Assembly: GCF_000271665.2 (NCBI RefSeq)
Contig: NZ_CP010978.1
Span: forward strand, 2,696,501-2,760,500
Direction: 5' to 3'
DNA: 64,000 nt
From: Pelosinus fermentans JBW45
GTDB lineage: Bacteria; Bacillota; Negativicutes; DSM-13327
Shown in pieces: positions 7,086 to 15,990 of the stretch (position 1 is its first letter; each line of letters begins with the position of its first letter). The notes below the pieces were generated by a model, which did no database searches, was not told the DNA's origin, and was given only the letters and a program-made list of their open reading frames with translations. The position numbers and the translations under genes are program-made.

Positions 7086-7727
7086 TTAGTGTTTTGTTAA
7101 GAACGTTGCAGCTAATTTCATAAATACTGGTGAAATATATACTTCTAGTAAAGCTGCAACCAACATGACAGCCAATACCATTATGCACACCATAGAATAT
7201 CGCACCGCTTCATACCATATATTAATTTTGTCATAGGTTTTGCGGCGTACTAGCATGAGTGAGAATGTTGTGGCAGATACCCCTAATACTAGTATGGCTG
7301 GAACTGCGAAGAGATTGTGGGGTAATATCGAAGCAAAAGCAAATAACAATCCTCTCATAACATATTCATTTACTAGAAATCCTACGGTAAATCCAATAAT
7401 AAAACCTCGCGTAAATAAAATGAATAGTACAAAGGGAATGCCAATGATAGTAAATCCTAATATCCACATTAATACAACCGTTTTGACATTATTAAACATG
7501 ACCATGCCTATCATATTATTGGAGGAAGCATCATCATTTCCTTGCGATAATCCGGTAAAGAACATATGAAGATAATTAATAAGCTCGCTCTTTTGGTCAT
7601 CAGGAAGTATTTTTACAGCTAATGCGCCTATTACTATCCCAATGACCAATATAAGAATCATAAAGAAATACGCAACTATATTTGCTTTTAAATAAAAACT
7701 AAAGTTTTGACGAAAATAAGCTAGCAT
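7086..7727 (-). CDS. spoIIM: Stage II sporulation protein M
   Basis: A 213-residue polytopic membrane protein of the SpoIIM/DUF95 family, with about five membrane segments. It begins 'MLAYFRQNFSFYLKANIVAYFFMI' and has the conserved 'MFNNVKTVVLMWILGFTIIGIPFVLFILFTRGFIIGF' core (residues about 75-112). SpoIIM anchors the SpoIID-SpoIIM-SpoIIP peptidoglycan-degrading complex that drives forespore engulfment. It is monocistronic here, bounded by terminators at 7003-7036 and 7871-7926. The position near xerD and the Nudix gene matches the Bacillus arrangement. Confidence 0.93.
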   Translation of the reverse strand: MLAYFRQNFSFYLKANIVAYFFMILILVIGIVIGALAVKILPDDQKSELINYLHMFFTGLSQGNDDASSNNMIGMVMFNNVKTVVLMWILGFTIIGIPFVLFILFTRGFIIGFTVGFLVNEYVMRGLLFAFASILPHNLFAVPAILVLGVSATTFSLMLVRRKTYDKINIWYEAVRYSMVCIMVLAVMLVAALLEVYISPVFMKLAATFLTKH

Positions 7728-7870
7728 GCAACCGTCCTCCCTGTTTGTTCTGTTATGATATATGATAAGGCAGCAAACTTTATACCATATTTGTCCACAT
7801 ACTCTCTTCTACAATATTGAATGTTGATGCGTCAAATATGAGTAAGATTATATTCTTTCTTCCTTATCAC

Positions 7871-7926
7871 AAAAAAGACTAAAATTCAGTTAAGTTTAAA
7901 AACCAACTGAATTTTAGTCTAAAAAA
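7871..7926 (-). terminator. Terminator after the Nudix hydrolase gene (works on both strands)
   Basis: A 16-base inverted repeat AGACTAAAATTCAGTT / AACTGAATTTTAGTCT is flanked by six A and six A/T residues. The minus strand continues into TTTTTT, downstream of the Nudix stop. Confidence 0.9.
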
Positions 7927-7943
7927 TGTAAAGCAAATTTTAA

Positions 7944-8471
7944 TTATATTCCTGCTAATAATAATGCCAGCATGCTTTTCGCATCATTGATTCTTCCATC
8001 GGCAATCATCTCTTTTATTTTTTCTTTGGTATAGATTTCTACATCTAAGAACTCATCTTCATCTGGAGATGGCTTAGATAATATCAAATCTTCAGCACGA
8101 TAAAGATGTATTATTTCGTCAGTAAAACCGGGAGTTGTATAAATGGATGCGATCTTCTTTATATTCTTAGCCACATAACCCGTTTCTTCTTCCAACTCTC
8201 GCAATGCACATTCATCAGGTTGTTCGCCCTGATCTAATTTCCCAGCAGGTACTTCCAATAGCAACTTTCCAATCGGATAACGATATTGCCTAACTAATAC
8301 AATATTTCCTTCTTGTGTAATTGGCACAACTGCAACTGCTCCTGGGTGTTTAATATATTCTCGTGATGCTTTTTTACCATTTGGTAATTCTACTTGATCA
8401 GAGAATACATTAAGTAAATTACCTTTAAAAACTACTTTTGAAGCTAAGGATTTCTCTATTAAGTTACTCAT
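7944..8471 (-). CDS. nudF: ADP-ribose pyrophosphatase (Nudix hydrolase)
   Basis: A 175-residue Nudix protein. The Nudix box Gx5Ex7REUxEExGU is intact, from 'GKLDQGEQ' to 'ALRELEEETGY'. The upstream 'HPGAVAVVPI' and 'LVRQYRYPIGKLLLEVPAGKL' match the ADP-ribose pyrophosphatase (NudF/YqkG) group, which hydrolyses ADP-ribose to AMP and ribose 5-phosphate. The frame is open to 8546, but the upstream part lacks family similarity and GGGGGA lies 7 bases before the ATG at 8471, so that start is chosen. The gene is flanked by terminators and is probably monocistronic. Confidence 0.9.
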   Translation of the reverse strand: MSNLIEKSLASKVVFKGNLLNVFSDQVELPNGKKASREYIKHPGAVAVVPITQEGNIVLVRQYRYPIGKLLLEVPAGKLDQGEQPDECALRELEEETGYVAKNIKKIASIYTTPGFTDEIIHLYRAEDLILSKPSPDEDEFLDVEIYTKEKIKEMIADGRINDAKSMLALLLAGI

Positions 8472-8659
8472 TATCATTCCCCCAATAAATTGACATAGTT
8501 TAGTGCTGATTACATATATTTGTACTAAGCAAGAATTTTTACACACGATCTCTAGTGTTGTATGCTCGAATCAATCATCAGAGATCTTAACATATTTATT
8601 CAGTTTTCTTTGTAAAAGTCCTGCATTATTATAAAACTACTCTTAAGTTGCATACCTTT

Positions 8660-8708
8660 ACTAAAAAAGCTCTATAAAACTAGTTTAACCAGTTTTATAG
8701 AGCTTTAC
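8660..8708 (-). terminator. Terminator after spo0A
   Basis: The inverted repeat AAAGCTCTATAAAACT / AGTTTTATAGAGCTTT, 47 bases past the spo0A stop, continues into TTTTTT on the minus strand. Confidence 0.88.
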
Positions 8709-8753
8709 AGATACAAACTTGTAAAAATTAAATTTTCAGATATCTTAAAGAAC

Positions 8754-9524
8754 TTATACTCGCATCTCCATTCTCAATTTATCAGCAATCATTGCCATAA
8801 ATTCAGAATTTGTTGGTTTTCCTTTTTCAAGTTTAACAGTATAGCCAAATAAACGGTTAATCATGTCCATATTACCACGACTCCACGCTACTTCAATGGC
8901 ATGCCTAATAGCTCTTTCTACCCGACTAGGTGTAGTAGCATATTTCTCAGCAATCATAGGATAGAGTACTTTGGTTACAGCTCCCAATAAATCAATTTCT
9001 GTTATTATCATCATGATTGCATCACGTAAATATTGATAACCTTTAATATGGGCGGGGATACCAATCTCACGAATGATATTAGTGACCTCTACGTCTATAG
9101 GCCGAGCTTTTATAGCTTGAGCTACCACTGGACGCTGTGCCGTAATCGTAGTAGCTAATTGTCTGATTCTACTGGCCAGTACATCCATATTAAATGGCTT
9201 TAATATATAATAATCAGCGCCCAGCTCTACTACACGCTGAGTGATACTTTCCTGACCAAATGCGGTAAGCATAATTATTTTAGGACGTTTAGCTGATAAT
9301 GTATTAAGACGTTCTAACACACCGATACCATCAAGATGCGGCATTATAATATCTAAAATTACCACATCAGGACTTTTCTCCTCAATTATTGATAAGATTT
9401 GTTCTCCATTATATGCTATGCCAACCAATTGAAAATCCACCTGTTGAGTAAGATATTCCTGAACAATTCCAACAAACTCTCGGTTGTCATCAGCAATAGC
9501 TACTTTAATTGTTTCTTTAATCAC
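8754..9524 (-). CDS. spo0A: Sporulation master response regulator Spo0A
   Basis: A 256-residue response regulator. The receiver domain (residues about 5-125) has the acidic pocket Asp12-Asp13, the phospho-acceptor Asp58 in '[13 protein letters not shown]', and the conserved Lys in 'YYILKPF'. The C-terminal Spo0A DNA-binding domain (about 145-256) includes '[15 protein letters not shown]', '[22 protein letters not shown]' and '[18 protein letters not shown]'. It controls entry into sporulation through phosphorelay input. The start is a GTG at 9524 behind AGAGGA. A perfect 0A box lies 41 bases upstream (9565-9571), suggesting autoregulation. The gene follows spoIVB as in Bacillus and is bounded by a terminator. 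Confidence 0.97.
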   Translation of the reverse strand: MIKETIKVAIADDNREFVGIVQEYLTQQVDFQLVGIAYNGEQILSIIEEKSPDVVILDIIMPHLDGIGVLERLNTLSAKRPKIIMLTAFGQESITQRVVELGADYYILKPFNMDVLASRIRQLATTITAQRPVVAQAIKARPIDVEVTNIIREIGIPAHIKGYQYLRDAIMMIITEIDLLGAVTKVLYPMIAEKYATTPSRVERAIRHAIEVAWSRGNMDMINRLFGYTVKLEKGKPTNSEFMAMIADKLRMEMRV

Positions 9525-9843
9525 GTTATAATCCTCTCCCTGCTATTTTCTATAATAATAACTGTTCGACAAAGCTATATAAATCCCTTCCTCTTTTGGA
9601 AAAAAAATACAATTATATTTTATTATTTATTGATAGAAATTTACATTTTTTTATGAAATTTTACAGAAAAAATCATTATGTATCAAAATTCTGTTAAAAA
9701 TCGAAATTAATTCTATAAAAAATAGCAGATGTGAAAACTTCTTAAATAATTATTTACTCCCTTTACGCATCAAAATTCGTCCAGTTCGATCAAAATTACG
9801 ACATTGCATATTTCTCGATCTATTTTTTAATAATAAACCTATA
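9525..9843. other. Intergenic region between spoIVB and spo0A
   Basis: About 320 very AT-rich bases. It must contain the spo0A promoter(s) on the minus strand and carries the 0A box at 9565-9571. I could not identify a confident sigma-H or sigma-A promoter, and I see no terminator for spoIVB and no convincing open frame. Confidence 0.6.
9565..9571 (-). promoter_or_regulatory. 0A box (Spo0A binding site) upstream of spo0A
   Basis: TGTCGAA on the minus strand is an exact match to the Spo0A box, 41 bases before the spo0A start codon. The heptamer alone is expected several times by chance in a window this size. Its place in the spo0A leader, where Bacillus spo0A also has 0A boxes, is what makes it credible. 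Confidence 0.6.
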
Positions 9844-11202
9844 TTACACAATCTTATTATCAAAGAAAAAACCAGAAAACGTAAAAAGTTTTCTGGCAGA
9901 TTGTTTCCCTGCTTTAGGTACGATTCCGCTTTCAATTAACATCCATTCAATAAAACATCCATATCCTCTAGTTGGATCATGGACAAATACATGAGTCACT
10001 GCACCTACTAACTTACCATTTTGAATAATTGGACTGCCACTCATTCCTTGCACGATTCCACCTGTTTTTTCTAATAACACAGGATCCGTCACTTTAATAA
10101 CGAGTCCTTTACCTTCTGGAGCTTCTTGTAAGTTCACTTTCTGGATATCAATACTAAAACGTTTAATGGTTTGTCCATCTACTACAGTTAATATTTCTGC
10201 ATAACCTGTTTGAATTTGATTCATAGAAGCTACTGGTATTGCTTCAGAATAAAGCTCATTTGGAACTTTGTCAACTAATTTTCCGTATATTCCAAATTTT
10301 GTGTTTTTATCAATGTTACCCAACAAATGATCTTCGTTTATAAAAATACCTATCTTTTCTCCTGGTTGACCACGCTTACTATGCTGTATTCCCGATACTG
10401 ATGCAGATACGATCTTTCCCTGTTCACAGTCAATGGGCTGATTAGTATCACTATCTGTAATTATATGCCCTAAAGCACCATAAGCATGGGATTTGGGATC
10501 ATAAAATGATAATGTACCAACACCAGCTGCACTATCACGTACAAATAAGCCAATTCTATATCTTTTGGTATCATTACATAATATTGGTGCTAAGTTAATA
10601 TGAATTTGTTCTTCTCCACGTTTCAATAAAATATCGAGTTTTTCTTTTTCCTTACCACTGCTATCAATAATTTCGGCTACTTGGCTATCGCTTTGAACGG
10701 AAATACCATTAATACTCATAATAACATCACCAATATTAATACCTGCATCCTTAGCTGGAGTTACATATTCTTCATTACCAATTGGAACTGGAGAATGTCC
10801 AACGATAATGACTCCGCGAGAATGCAACACAACACCGATAGAATGCCCTCCAGGTACTAATTCAATGGGCGGCAGTACATCTACTTGTACGGTTCGTATG
10901 GGTATTATACCTAAAAGCTTAAACTCAACAGTAGATTTTCCTAGCTTTAAACTTTCTAAAAAGACTGACCTTGACAATGCATACTTTGATAAAGGAGATT
11001 CTTCTTTAATATTTTTTTCTAAATCTGGATGAATCGTGAGGGTTAAGGGAAAATTAACATTAAATAACGCAACTTCTCCTGCAATAATGCGCATATGAGG
11101 AGGTAACCCATAAACAGTACGGAATTGTGGTGAAAAACTAAATGCAATAATTAACGCTGCAATACATATTCCCATGAAGGAACGACACTTACTATTCCTC
11201 AT
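9844..11202 (-). CDS. spoIVB: SpoIVB serine peptidase
   Basis: A 452-residue exported protein. An N-terminal signal anchor (about residues 10-28) is followed by a PDZ domain ('DAGINIGDVIMSINGISVQS', about 150-205) and the S55 peptidase domain. The catalytic His is in 'YGALGHIITD' and the catalytic Ser in 'QGMSGSPIIQNGKLVGAVTHV'. SpoIVB is secreted from the forespore and signals to the mother cell by cleaving SpoIVFA, which leads to pro-sigma-K processing. Gene order recN-spoIVB-spo0A is conserved in spore-formers. The tail after 'WMLIESGIVP' is about 25 residues longer than needed for the peptidase core. Confidence 0.95.
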   Translation of the reverse strand: MRNSKCRSFMGICIAALIIAFSFSPQFRTVYGLPPHMRIIAGEVALFNVNFPLTLTIHPDLEKNIKEESPLSKYALSRSVFLESLKLGKSTVEFKLLGIIPIRTVQVDVLPPIELVPGGHSIGVVLHSRGVIIVGHSPVPIGNEEYVTPAKDAGINIGDVIMSINGISVQSDSQVAEIIDSSGKEKEKLDILLKRGEEQIHINLAPILCNDTKRYRIGLFVRDSAAGVGTLSFYDPKSHAYGALGHIITDSDTNQPIDCEQGKIVSASVSGIQHSKRGQPGEKIGIFINEDHLLGNIDKNTKFGIYGKLVDKVPNELYSEAIPVASMNQIQTGYAEILTVVDGQTIKRFSIDIQKVNLQEAPEGKGLVIKVTDPVLLEKTGGIVQGMSGSPIIQNGKLVGAVTHVFVHDPTRGYGCFIEWMLIESGIVPKAGKQSARKLFTFSGFFFDNKIV

Positions 11203-11425
11203 GTTTTTGCATTCCCCCTTTTCATCTAGTGCTAAATTTATACATAAGAAATTCAGTCATCTTTCAAGTTACGCATTTTGAAAAGGTCTGGAATTTACAG
11301 CAAATTATCAAATTATTACTTATCACTTTCTCTTCTAACTTTAAACATTCCCGTTTTTTAAAGCGATTATTCTCAATTAACAGCGTATAATCTCTTGAAA
11401 TTTGATTTTCAGCTAATTCAGCAAA

Positions 11426-11464
11426 AAATAAAGCCCAAGCTTATGCTTGCGCTTTATTTTTCCA
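11426..11464 (-). terminator. Terminator overlapping the end of recN
   Basis: The minus strand has AAATAAAGC-G-CAAGC, a 4-base loop, GCTTG-G-GCTTTATTT, then T's. The left arm encodes the last recN codons ('KNKAQA') and the stop falls in the loop, a compact arrangement also seen at sigF. Confidence 0.8.
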
Positions 11465-13156
11465 TTTTTCTTTTTTTATCAATGCAGATTTAAATATTTG
11501 ATTCGCATTTTCCAATGCAATTGGTGTAATCTCATTGCCTGAAATCATTCGCGTTAATTCTAATAATTGCTCATCTTTTGTGAGAACCGTAATGATTGTA
11601 TTTGTCCTCTCACCCTCAATTTGTTTCTTTATATACACATGGCGATCAGCCATACAAGCAATCTGAGGCAAATGAGTAATGCACAATACTTGTCTGGCAC
11701 AAGCTACTTTAGCTACCTTTTCGGCTACCATATGTCCAGCTTGTCCGCCAATTCCTGCATCAATTTCATCAAAGACCATAATACCAACAGCATCACGATA
11801 GGCACAAACTGTTTTTATTGCTAGAGCAATACGGGAAAGTTCTCCACCAGACGCAATTTTATATAGCGGTTTAGTTTGCTCACCAAGGTTGGCAGAAAAT
11901 AAGAAACTTACTTCATCAGCGCCATGAAAAGTAAAATCTGGACGAGGTATAACTTCAATATCAAATGTCGCATTTGTCATTCCTAAATCCGCTAAATGTT
12001 TACTGATCTGCTCTGATAATATCTTAGATGATTGCGTCCTTAGCGCATGAAGTTTTTCGCAGTAAGAATTTAACTTTTCTTCTAAAGTCTTTTGTTGTTG
12101 ATTTAAGTTAGCGATTGTCTGATCATAATTATGTATATCTTCCAGCTCAGCAAGAGATTTTTCGTAATATTGCAATATTTCTATAATGGTTGTTCCATAT
12201 TTTTTCTTTAATTTATAAATTACATCCATACGTTCTTGTAATGTAACTAATTTATGAGGATCAAAATCAATTTCATCACCATATACACGTAAATCGGTGC
12301 AACTTTCTTCTAATTGATATAATGCATCACTTACAGCAGTTAACTGTTCCTGTATGCGATTATCATAACGGGCAATCACTTCTAATTCATGCTTCACTTC
12401 AGCCAAAGCTGGTAAAATACCTTGTACTCCAGCAGTACCTTGTTCCAATAAAATATAGGACCGATTGACTGCAGTTGTAATTTTCTCAACATTTGCCAAT
12501 ACGGGGATTTGCCGCTCAATCTCCTCATCTTCACTGGGTTTTAATTGTGCTAACGCTATTTCTTTGGTTTGCCAACTTAACATATCAATGCGTTGAGCTC
12601 TTTCTCGAGAGCTTTGTGCAAGTACTGCTTGCTGCTTTATTACATCAAGCCACCTTTGATATATTTGACGATATTGTTCCAATTCTATTTTAATTTTTTC
12701 ATCAAAAGCATCTAGTAGGAATAAATAAGATTCTGGGCGTAATAGGGCTTGATTTTCATGTTGACCATGCATATCAACAAGTTTTTCACCAATTTGCCGC
12801 AATGTATTTACGGTAACATGACAGCCATTAATTAAAATACTATTTTTGCCTTGTCTAGAGAAACGACGGCTAATAATTACTACTGCATCATCTTCAATTG
12901 TAATGCCTTGCTCATCGATTATTTTATAAATAGAAGTTAATTTAGAAATATCAAATACTGCCTCAACTCTAAAAAAATCGCAGCCTGTTCGAATCGAATC
13001 AACAGAAGCTCGATTTCCTAAAATGATACTTAAAGCATCTATTAGGATCGATTTTCCTGCGCCTGTTTCTCCAGTTAGTATATTTAACCCTTCATCAAAT
13101 TCCACCACGGCTTGTTCAATTAATGCAAAATTAGTAACAGTCAATGATTTTAACAC
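11441..13156 (-). CDS. recN: DNA repair protein RecN
   Basis: A 571-residue SMC-like ATPase. The N-terminal Walker A 'GETGAGKSILIDAL' (about residues 30-43) and C-terminal ABC signature 'ASGGELSRIALAIK' and Walker B 'IMVFDEIDAGIGG' bracket a central coiled coil (about 150-370). RecN acts early in double-strand-break repair, tethering broken ends. The start is a GTG at 13156 behind GGAGCG. It is the last gene of the operon running from xseA, directly after argR (18-base gap), the same pair as ahrC-recN in Bacillus. Confidence 0.96.
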   Translation of the reverse strand: MLKSLTVTNFALIEQAVVEFDEGLNILTGETGAGKSILIDALSIILGNRASVDSIRTGCDFFRVEAVFDISKLTSIYKIIDEQGITIEDDAVVIISRRFSRQGKNSILINGCHVTVNTLRQIGEKLVDMHGQHENQALLRPESYLFLLDAFDEKIKIELEQYRQIYQRWLDVIKQQAVLAQSSRERAQRIDMLSWQTKEIALAQLKPSEDEEIERQIPVLANVEKITTAVNRSYILLEQGTAGVQGILPALAEVKHELEVIARYDNRIQEQLTAVSDALYQLEESCTDLRVYGDEIDFDPHKLVTLQERMDVIYKLKKKYGTTIIEILQYYEKSLAELEDIHNYDQTIANLNQQQKTLEEKLNSYCEKLHALRTQSSKILSEQISKHLADLGMTNATFDIEVIPRPDFTFHGADEVSFLFSANLGEQTKPLYKIASGGELSRIALAIKTVCAYRDAVGIMVFDEIDAGIGGQAGHMVAEKVAKVACARQVLCITHLPQIACMADRHVYIKKQIEGERTNTIITVLTKDEQLLELTRMISGNEITPIALENANQIFKSALIKKEKWKNKAQA

Positions 13157-13174
13157 ATTAATTCGCTCCTAACA

Positions 13175-13627
13175 CTACTGTGATAATGTCTGCAATTTTG
13201 CAATTACCTTAGGTACAGCATCAGTCGGTTTAACAACAACCAAAATATTATCATCACCGGCTACTGTACCAATAATATCGGGCCATTTTGTATTATCAAT
13301 GGCCGCAGCGACTGCTTGAGCAGTTCCAGGCAAGGTTTTTATAACAATAATATTTTCACTATAGTCGATATCAACAACAGAGTCCTGGAAAATACGTTCC
13401 ATACGAGGTTGCAAAAATGCAGCATTTTGTTCTACAGGAAAAGCATAGCGATAACGTCCATCACCTGCAGGCACCTTAATAAGCATTAATTCCTTAATAT
13501 CCCTCGATACCGTAGCCTGAGTGACTTCAATTTCTTGTTTACGTAATGCGACGGCTAATTCTTCTTGGGTTTCAATCACATTATCTTCAATAATTTCTTT
13601 AATCTTACTGTGGCGCCGTATTTTCAT
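13175..13627 (-). CDS. argR: Arginine repressor ArgR/AhrC
   Basis: A 150-residue regulator with an N-terminal winged helix ('RHSKIKEIIEDNVIETQEELAVAL', 'VTQATVSRDIKELMLIKVP') and a C-terminal oligomerisation and arginine-binding domain ('VIKTLPGTAQAVAAAID', 'IIGTVAGDDNILVV'). Hexameric ArgR uses L-arginine as co-repressor to control arginine biosynthesis and catabolism. No arginine genes are in this window, so its targets lie elsewhere. It overlaps the end of the preceding methyltransferase gene by 23 bases. Confidence 0.95.
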   Translation of the reverse strand: MKIRRHSKIKEIIEDNVIETQEELAVALRKQEIEVTQATVSRDIKELMLIKVPAGDGRYRYAFPVEQNAAFLQPRMERIFQDSVVDIDYSENIIVIKTLPGTAQAVAAAIDNTKWPDIIGTVAGDDNILVVVKPTDAVPKVIAKLQTLSQ

Positions 13628-14198
13628 ATGATTCCCCCCTCATTTTTTCAACTATATATAATATTGGTGGGTTATTACTATGATTTATCATTGACCAACA
13701 GCCAACCGTAAAGATATTTGAAGGCAATGATGTAAGTAATTCTTGTACTGCTTTGTTTTCCAGATATCCTTCCTGATGACCAGAGTAAGCTATGATAGAA
13801 ATTACCCCTCCTGTAGAGAGTAAGCCTAGTATTTTTTGTAAAGCCGCTATTGTAGATTGACATTGAGTTGTAATCTTGTGCTGAGCGTTAGGTAAATACC
13901 CCAGATTAAACATAGCTACATCAATTCTTCTATTAAAATACTGATCTATATTTGCATGACTGTCTATTATCAATTTTACTTTATCATCTAAACTATATTT
14001 CGACAATAATTCTTTTGTTTTTATAATTGCTGCTTGTTGAACATCAAAACTCCAAACCATCGCATCTATAGGTGAATTTTGTGCTAGGAATAAAGAGTCT
14101 TTTCCATTACCAGCTGTAGTATCTACTAAAAATTTGGCCCTATTTACTTTATCACTTAATAACCGTTGTGCCAATTTTATAGCATTAAAGGTTTGCAT
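13605..14198 (-). CDS. mnmM: tRNA wobble-uridine (mnm5s2U34) methyltransferase, YtqB/MnmM family
   Basis: A 197-residue class I SAM-dependent methyltransferase. Motif I is 'DTTAGNGKDSLFLA' (near residue 28), followed by 'MFNLGYLPNAQHKITT', 'IAYSGHQEGYLE' and the C-terminal 'NNPPILYIVEK', all typical of the YtqB family. YtqB was renamed MnmM after being shown to methylate nm5U34 in tRNA. The ATG at 14198 has GGAG 8 bases upstream; a GTG three codons earlier is possible. It overlaps nadK upstream and argR downstream within one operon. Confidence 0.85.
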   Translation of the reverse strand: MQTFNAIKLAQRLLSDKVNRAKFLVDTTAGNGKDSLFLAQNSPIDAMVWSFDVQQAAIIKTKELLSKYSLDDKVKLIIDSHANIDQYFNRRIDVAMFNLGYLPNAQHKITTQCQSTIAALQKILGLLSTGGVISIIAYSGHQEGYLENKAVQELLTSLPSNIFTVGCWSMINHSNNPPILYIVEKMRGESYENTAPQ

Positions 14199-15054
14199 TT
14201 TTCTCACTCCGCCACAATTTTATCCGTAAGGTCTCATAATAACTTCTGTTATTCAAACGTATAAATTGAGCACTAAAAGGAGATTGCTTTATTAGTACTG
14301 TATCATTTGCAATTAAACTATATACTGTTTGCCCATCAATAGTTAGAACGACATCTTCTTGGTTTCCTGTCATCTCAACTTTAATTTCCTCTTTTTCAGA
14401 AACAACTAATGGTCTAACATGCAATGTATGAGAACAAATAGGTGTTAACACCATAACTTTTAATAATGGATTAATGATTGGACCGCCAGCGGATAAAGAA
14501 TATCCTGTAGAGCCAGTAGCTGTAGCAATAATTAAGCCATCAGCAGCATAATTTGCGGTTAGTACATTATCTAGAGATACATTAAACTTAATCATGCGTG
14601 AGACACCACTTTTACTTATAACAACATCATTAAGAGCAGATGATACATGAATGAGTCTATTTTGGCGAAGAATCATTGCATCTAACATTAAGTGCTCTTC
14701 AATTTGATACTTTCTATCAATAAGCTTATCTAATGATGCATTCAAATCAGGAAGTTCTATCTCTGTTAAGAATCCAAGCCTGCCCATATTAACTCCACAA
14801 AGAGGTATACCCATAGCAGAGATTTCTCTTGCGGTGTTTAATAACGTCCCATCTCCACCTATCGTTAAGCCTACAGTTATTTTTTTTATCATGTCTTGCT
14901 GGCTACAGCCTAATTCTGGATAGCCAATTTTCTCCGCAACATCTTTAAGTAATACTATCTGCACATTGCGTTTTTGAAAATGCTGTATCACTTGGATTAG
15001 TACGGTGACAACACTTTGTTTATTAATATTAGGAAATAGACCTACTGTCAACAC
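14185..15054 (-). CDS. nadK: NAD kinase
   Basis: A 289-residue NAD kinase with the diagnostic 'GGDGTLLNTAR' at residues 66-76, 'GINMGRLGFLTE'-like 'CGVNMGRLGFLTEIEL', and 'ATATGSTGYSLSAGGPI'. It phosphorylates NAD to NADP. The frame is open to 15135, but the GTG at 15054 has GGGGGA in front and gives the conserved start 'MLTVGLFPN', so I take that. It lies between tlyA and mnmM. A hairpin at 15086-15110 stands in the 118-base gap upstream. Confidence 0.94.
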   Translation of the reverse strand: MLTVGLFPNINKQSVVTVLIQVIQHFQKRNVQIVLLKDVAEKIGYPELGCSQQDMIKKITVGLTIGGDGTLLNTAREISAMGIPLCGVNMGRLGFLTEIELPDLNASLDKLIDRKYQIEEHLMLDAMILRQNRLIHVSSALNDVVISKSGVSRMIKFNVSLDNVLTANYAADGLIIATATGSTGYSLSAGGPIINPLLKVMVLTPICSHTLHVRPLVVSEKEEIKVEMTGNQEDVVLTIDGQTVYSLIANDTVLIKQSPFSAQFIRLNNRSYYETLRIKLWRSEKNANL

Positions 15055-15085
15055 AAGCAATCCCCCATTAATTAAGTACACCATA

Positions 15086-15110
15086 GGCAGGTGATATAAA
15101 ATCGCCTGCC
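15086..15110. other. Hairpin in the tlyA-nadK gap
   Basis: The 10-base arms GGCAGGTGAT and ATCGCCTGCC surround a 5-base loop, with one G-U pair (+ RNA) or one C-A mismatch (minus RNA). No T-run follows on the minus strand, so it does not look like a terminator. It may modulate the operon transcript ahead of nadK. Confidence 0.4.
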
Positions 15111-15172
15111 CTAATGTATCTTTATTAGAATTCACCTATAAATGGTCAATTCCTCTGTTACATTTTTTATTT

Positions 15173-15985
15173 TTATACTGCATTAGCATGAGCTTCTTTT
15201 ACAATTTCTTCAATCGTCTCAATTGTAACGTTTATATCTGCTGGAAAATTTGCTAGGTAAACAAGGTATTCGATGTTTCCTTCAGGTCCTTTTACAGGAG
15301 AATAGGTAAGACCAAGAGGCGTAAAACCAACAGTACATGCATGCTCAATAATATTAAAAATAACTTCCTTATGCACTAAGGGGTCTTTTACGACTCCTTT
15401 CTTGCCGACTTTTTCACGTCCAGCTTCAAACTGTGGTTTAATCAAAGCTACAACAGCTCCATCTGAAGACAACAACGTTTTAATAACCGGCAACACTTTA
15501 TTTAATGATATAAACGCTACATCAATTGAAACAAAGTCTAAGGTTTCTCCTAACTGTTCTAAGGTCACATTCCGAATATTAGTACGCTCCATATTAATGA
15601 CTCGACTATCCGTTCGAAGTGACCATGCTAATTGTCCATAACCAACATCAACAGCATATACCTTCTGAATACCATTCTTCAAGGCACAGTCTGTAAATCC
15701 GCCCGTAGAAGCACCAATATCAGCCATAATCTTGTCTTTAAGATTTATATTGAAATACTCCAAAGCTTTAGCAAGCTTCAAACCACCTCGGCTAACATAG
15801 CCAATATTATCTCCTGTGATCAGTATCTTACTTTCAACGGGTACTAAAGTGCCTGCTTTATCTATCTTTTGCCCAGCAACAAAAACTAAACCTGCCATGA
15901 TACAGGATTTAGCTCTTTCCCGACTGGAAACTAGGCCTTTATGTAGTAGTAAAACATCTAATCGTTCTTTATTGATTTTACCCAT
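15173..15985 (-). CDS. tlyA: TlyA family rRNA 2'-O-methyltransferase (S4 domain plus FtsJ fold)
   Basis: About 270 residues. The N-terminal S4 RNA-binding domain ('RLDVLLLHKGLVSSRERAKSCIMAGLVFV') is followed by an FtsJ-type methyltransferase domain with 'KIMADIGASTGGFTDCAL' (SAM site) and 'SIDVAFISLNKVLP' and 'LIKPQFEAGREKVGKKGVV'. TlyA proteins methylate riboses in 16S and/or 23S rRNA; the older 'hemolysin A' label comes from the same family. The gene overlaps or abuts the dxs stop codon; ATG 15985 fits AAGGTG best, while GTG 15994 and ATG 15991 are alternatives. Confidence 0.92.
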   Translation of the reverse strand: MGKINKERLDVLLLHKGLVSSRERAKSCIMAGLVFVAGQKIDKAGTLVPVESKILITGDNIGYVSRGGLKLAKALEYFNINLKDKIMADIGASTGGFTDCALKNGIQKVYAVDVGYGQLAWSLRTDSRVINMERTNIRNVTLEQLGETLDFVSIDVAFISLNKVLPVIKTLLSSDGAVVALIKPQFEAGREKVGKKGVVKDPLVHKEVIFNIIEHACTVGFTPLGLTYSPVKGPEGNIEYLVYLANFPADINVTIETIEEIVKEAHANAV

Positions 15986-15990
15986 TAGCA

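Noticed and set aside
9750-9935. 61-codon frame overlapping the end of spoIVB
   Set aside because: It overlaps the spoIVB 3' end in another frame and lacks a ribosome site; it looks like a shadow of coding sequence.
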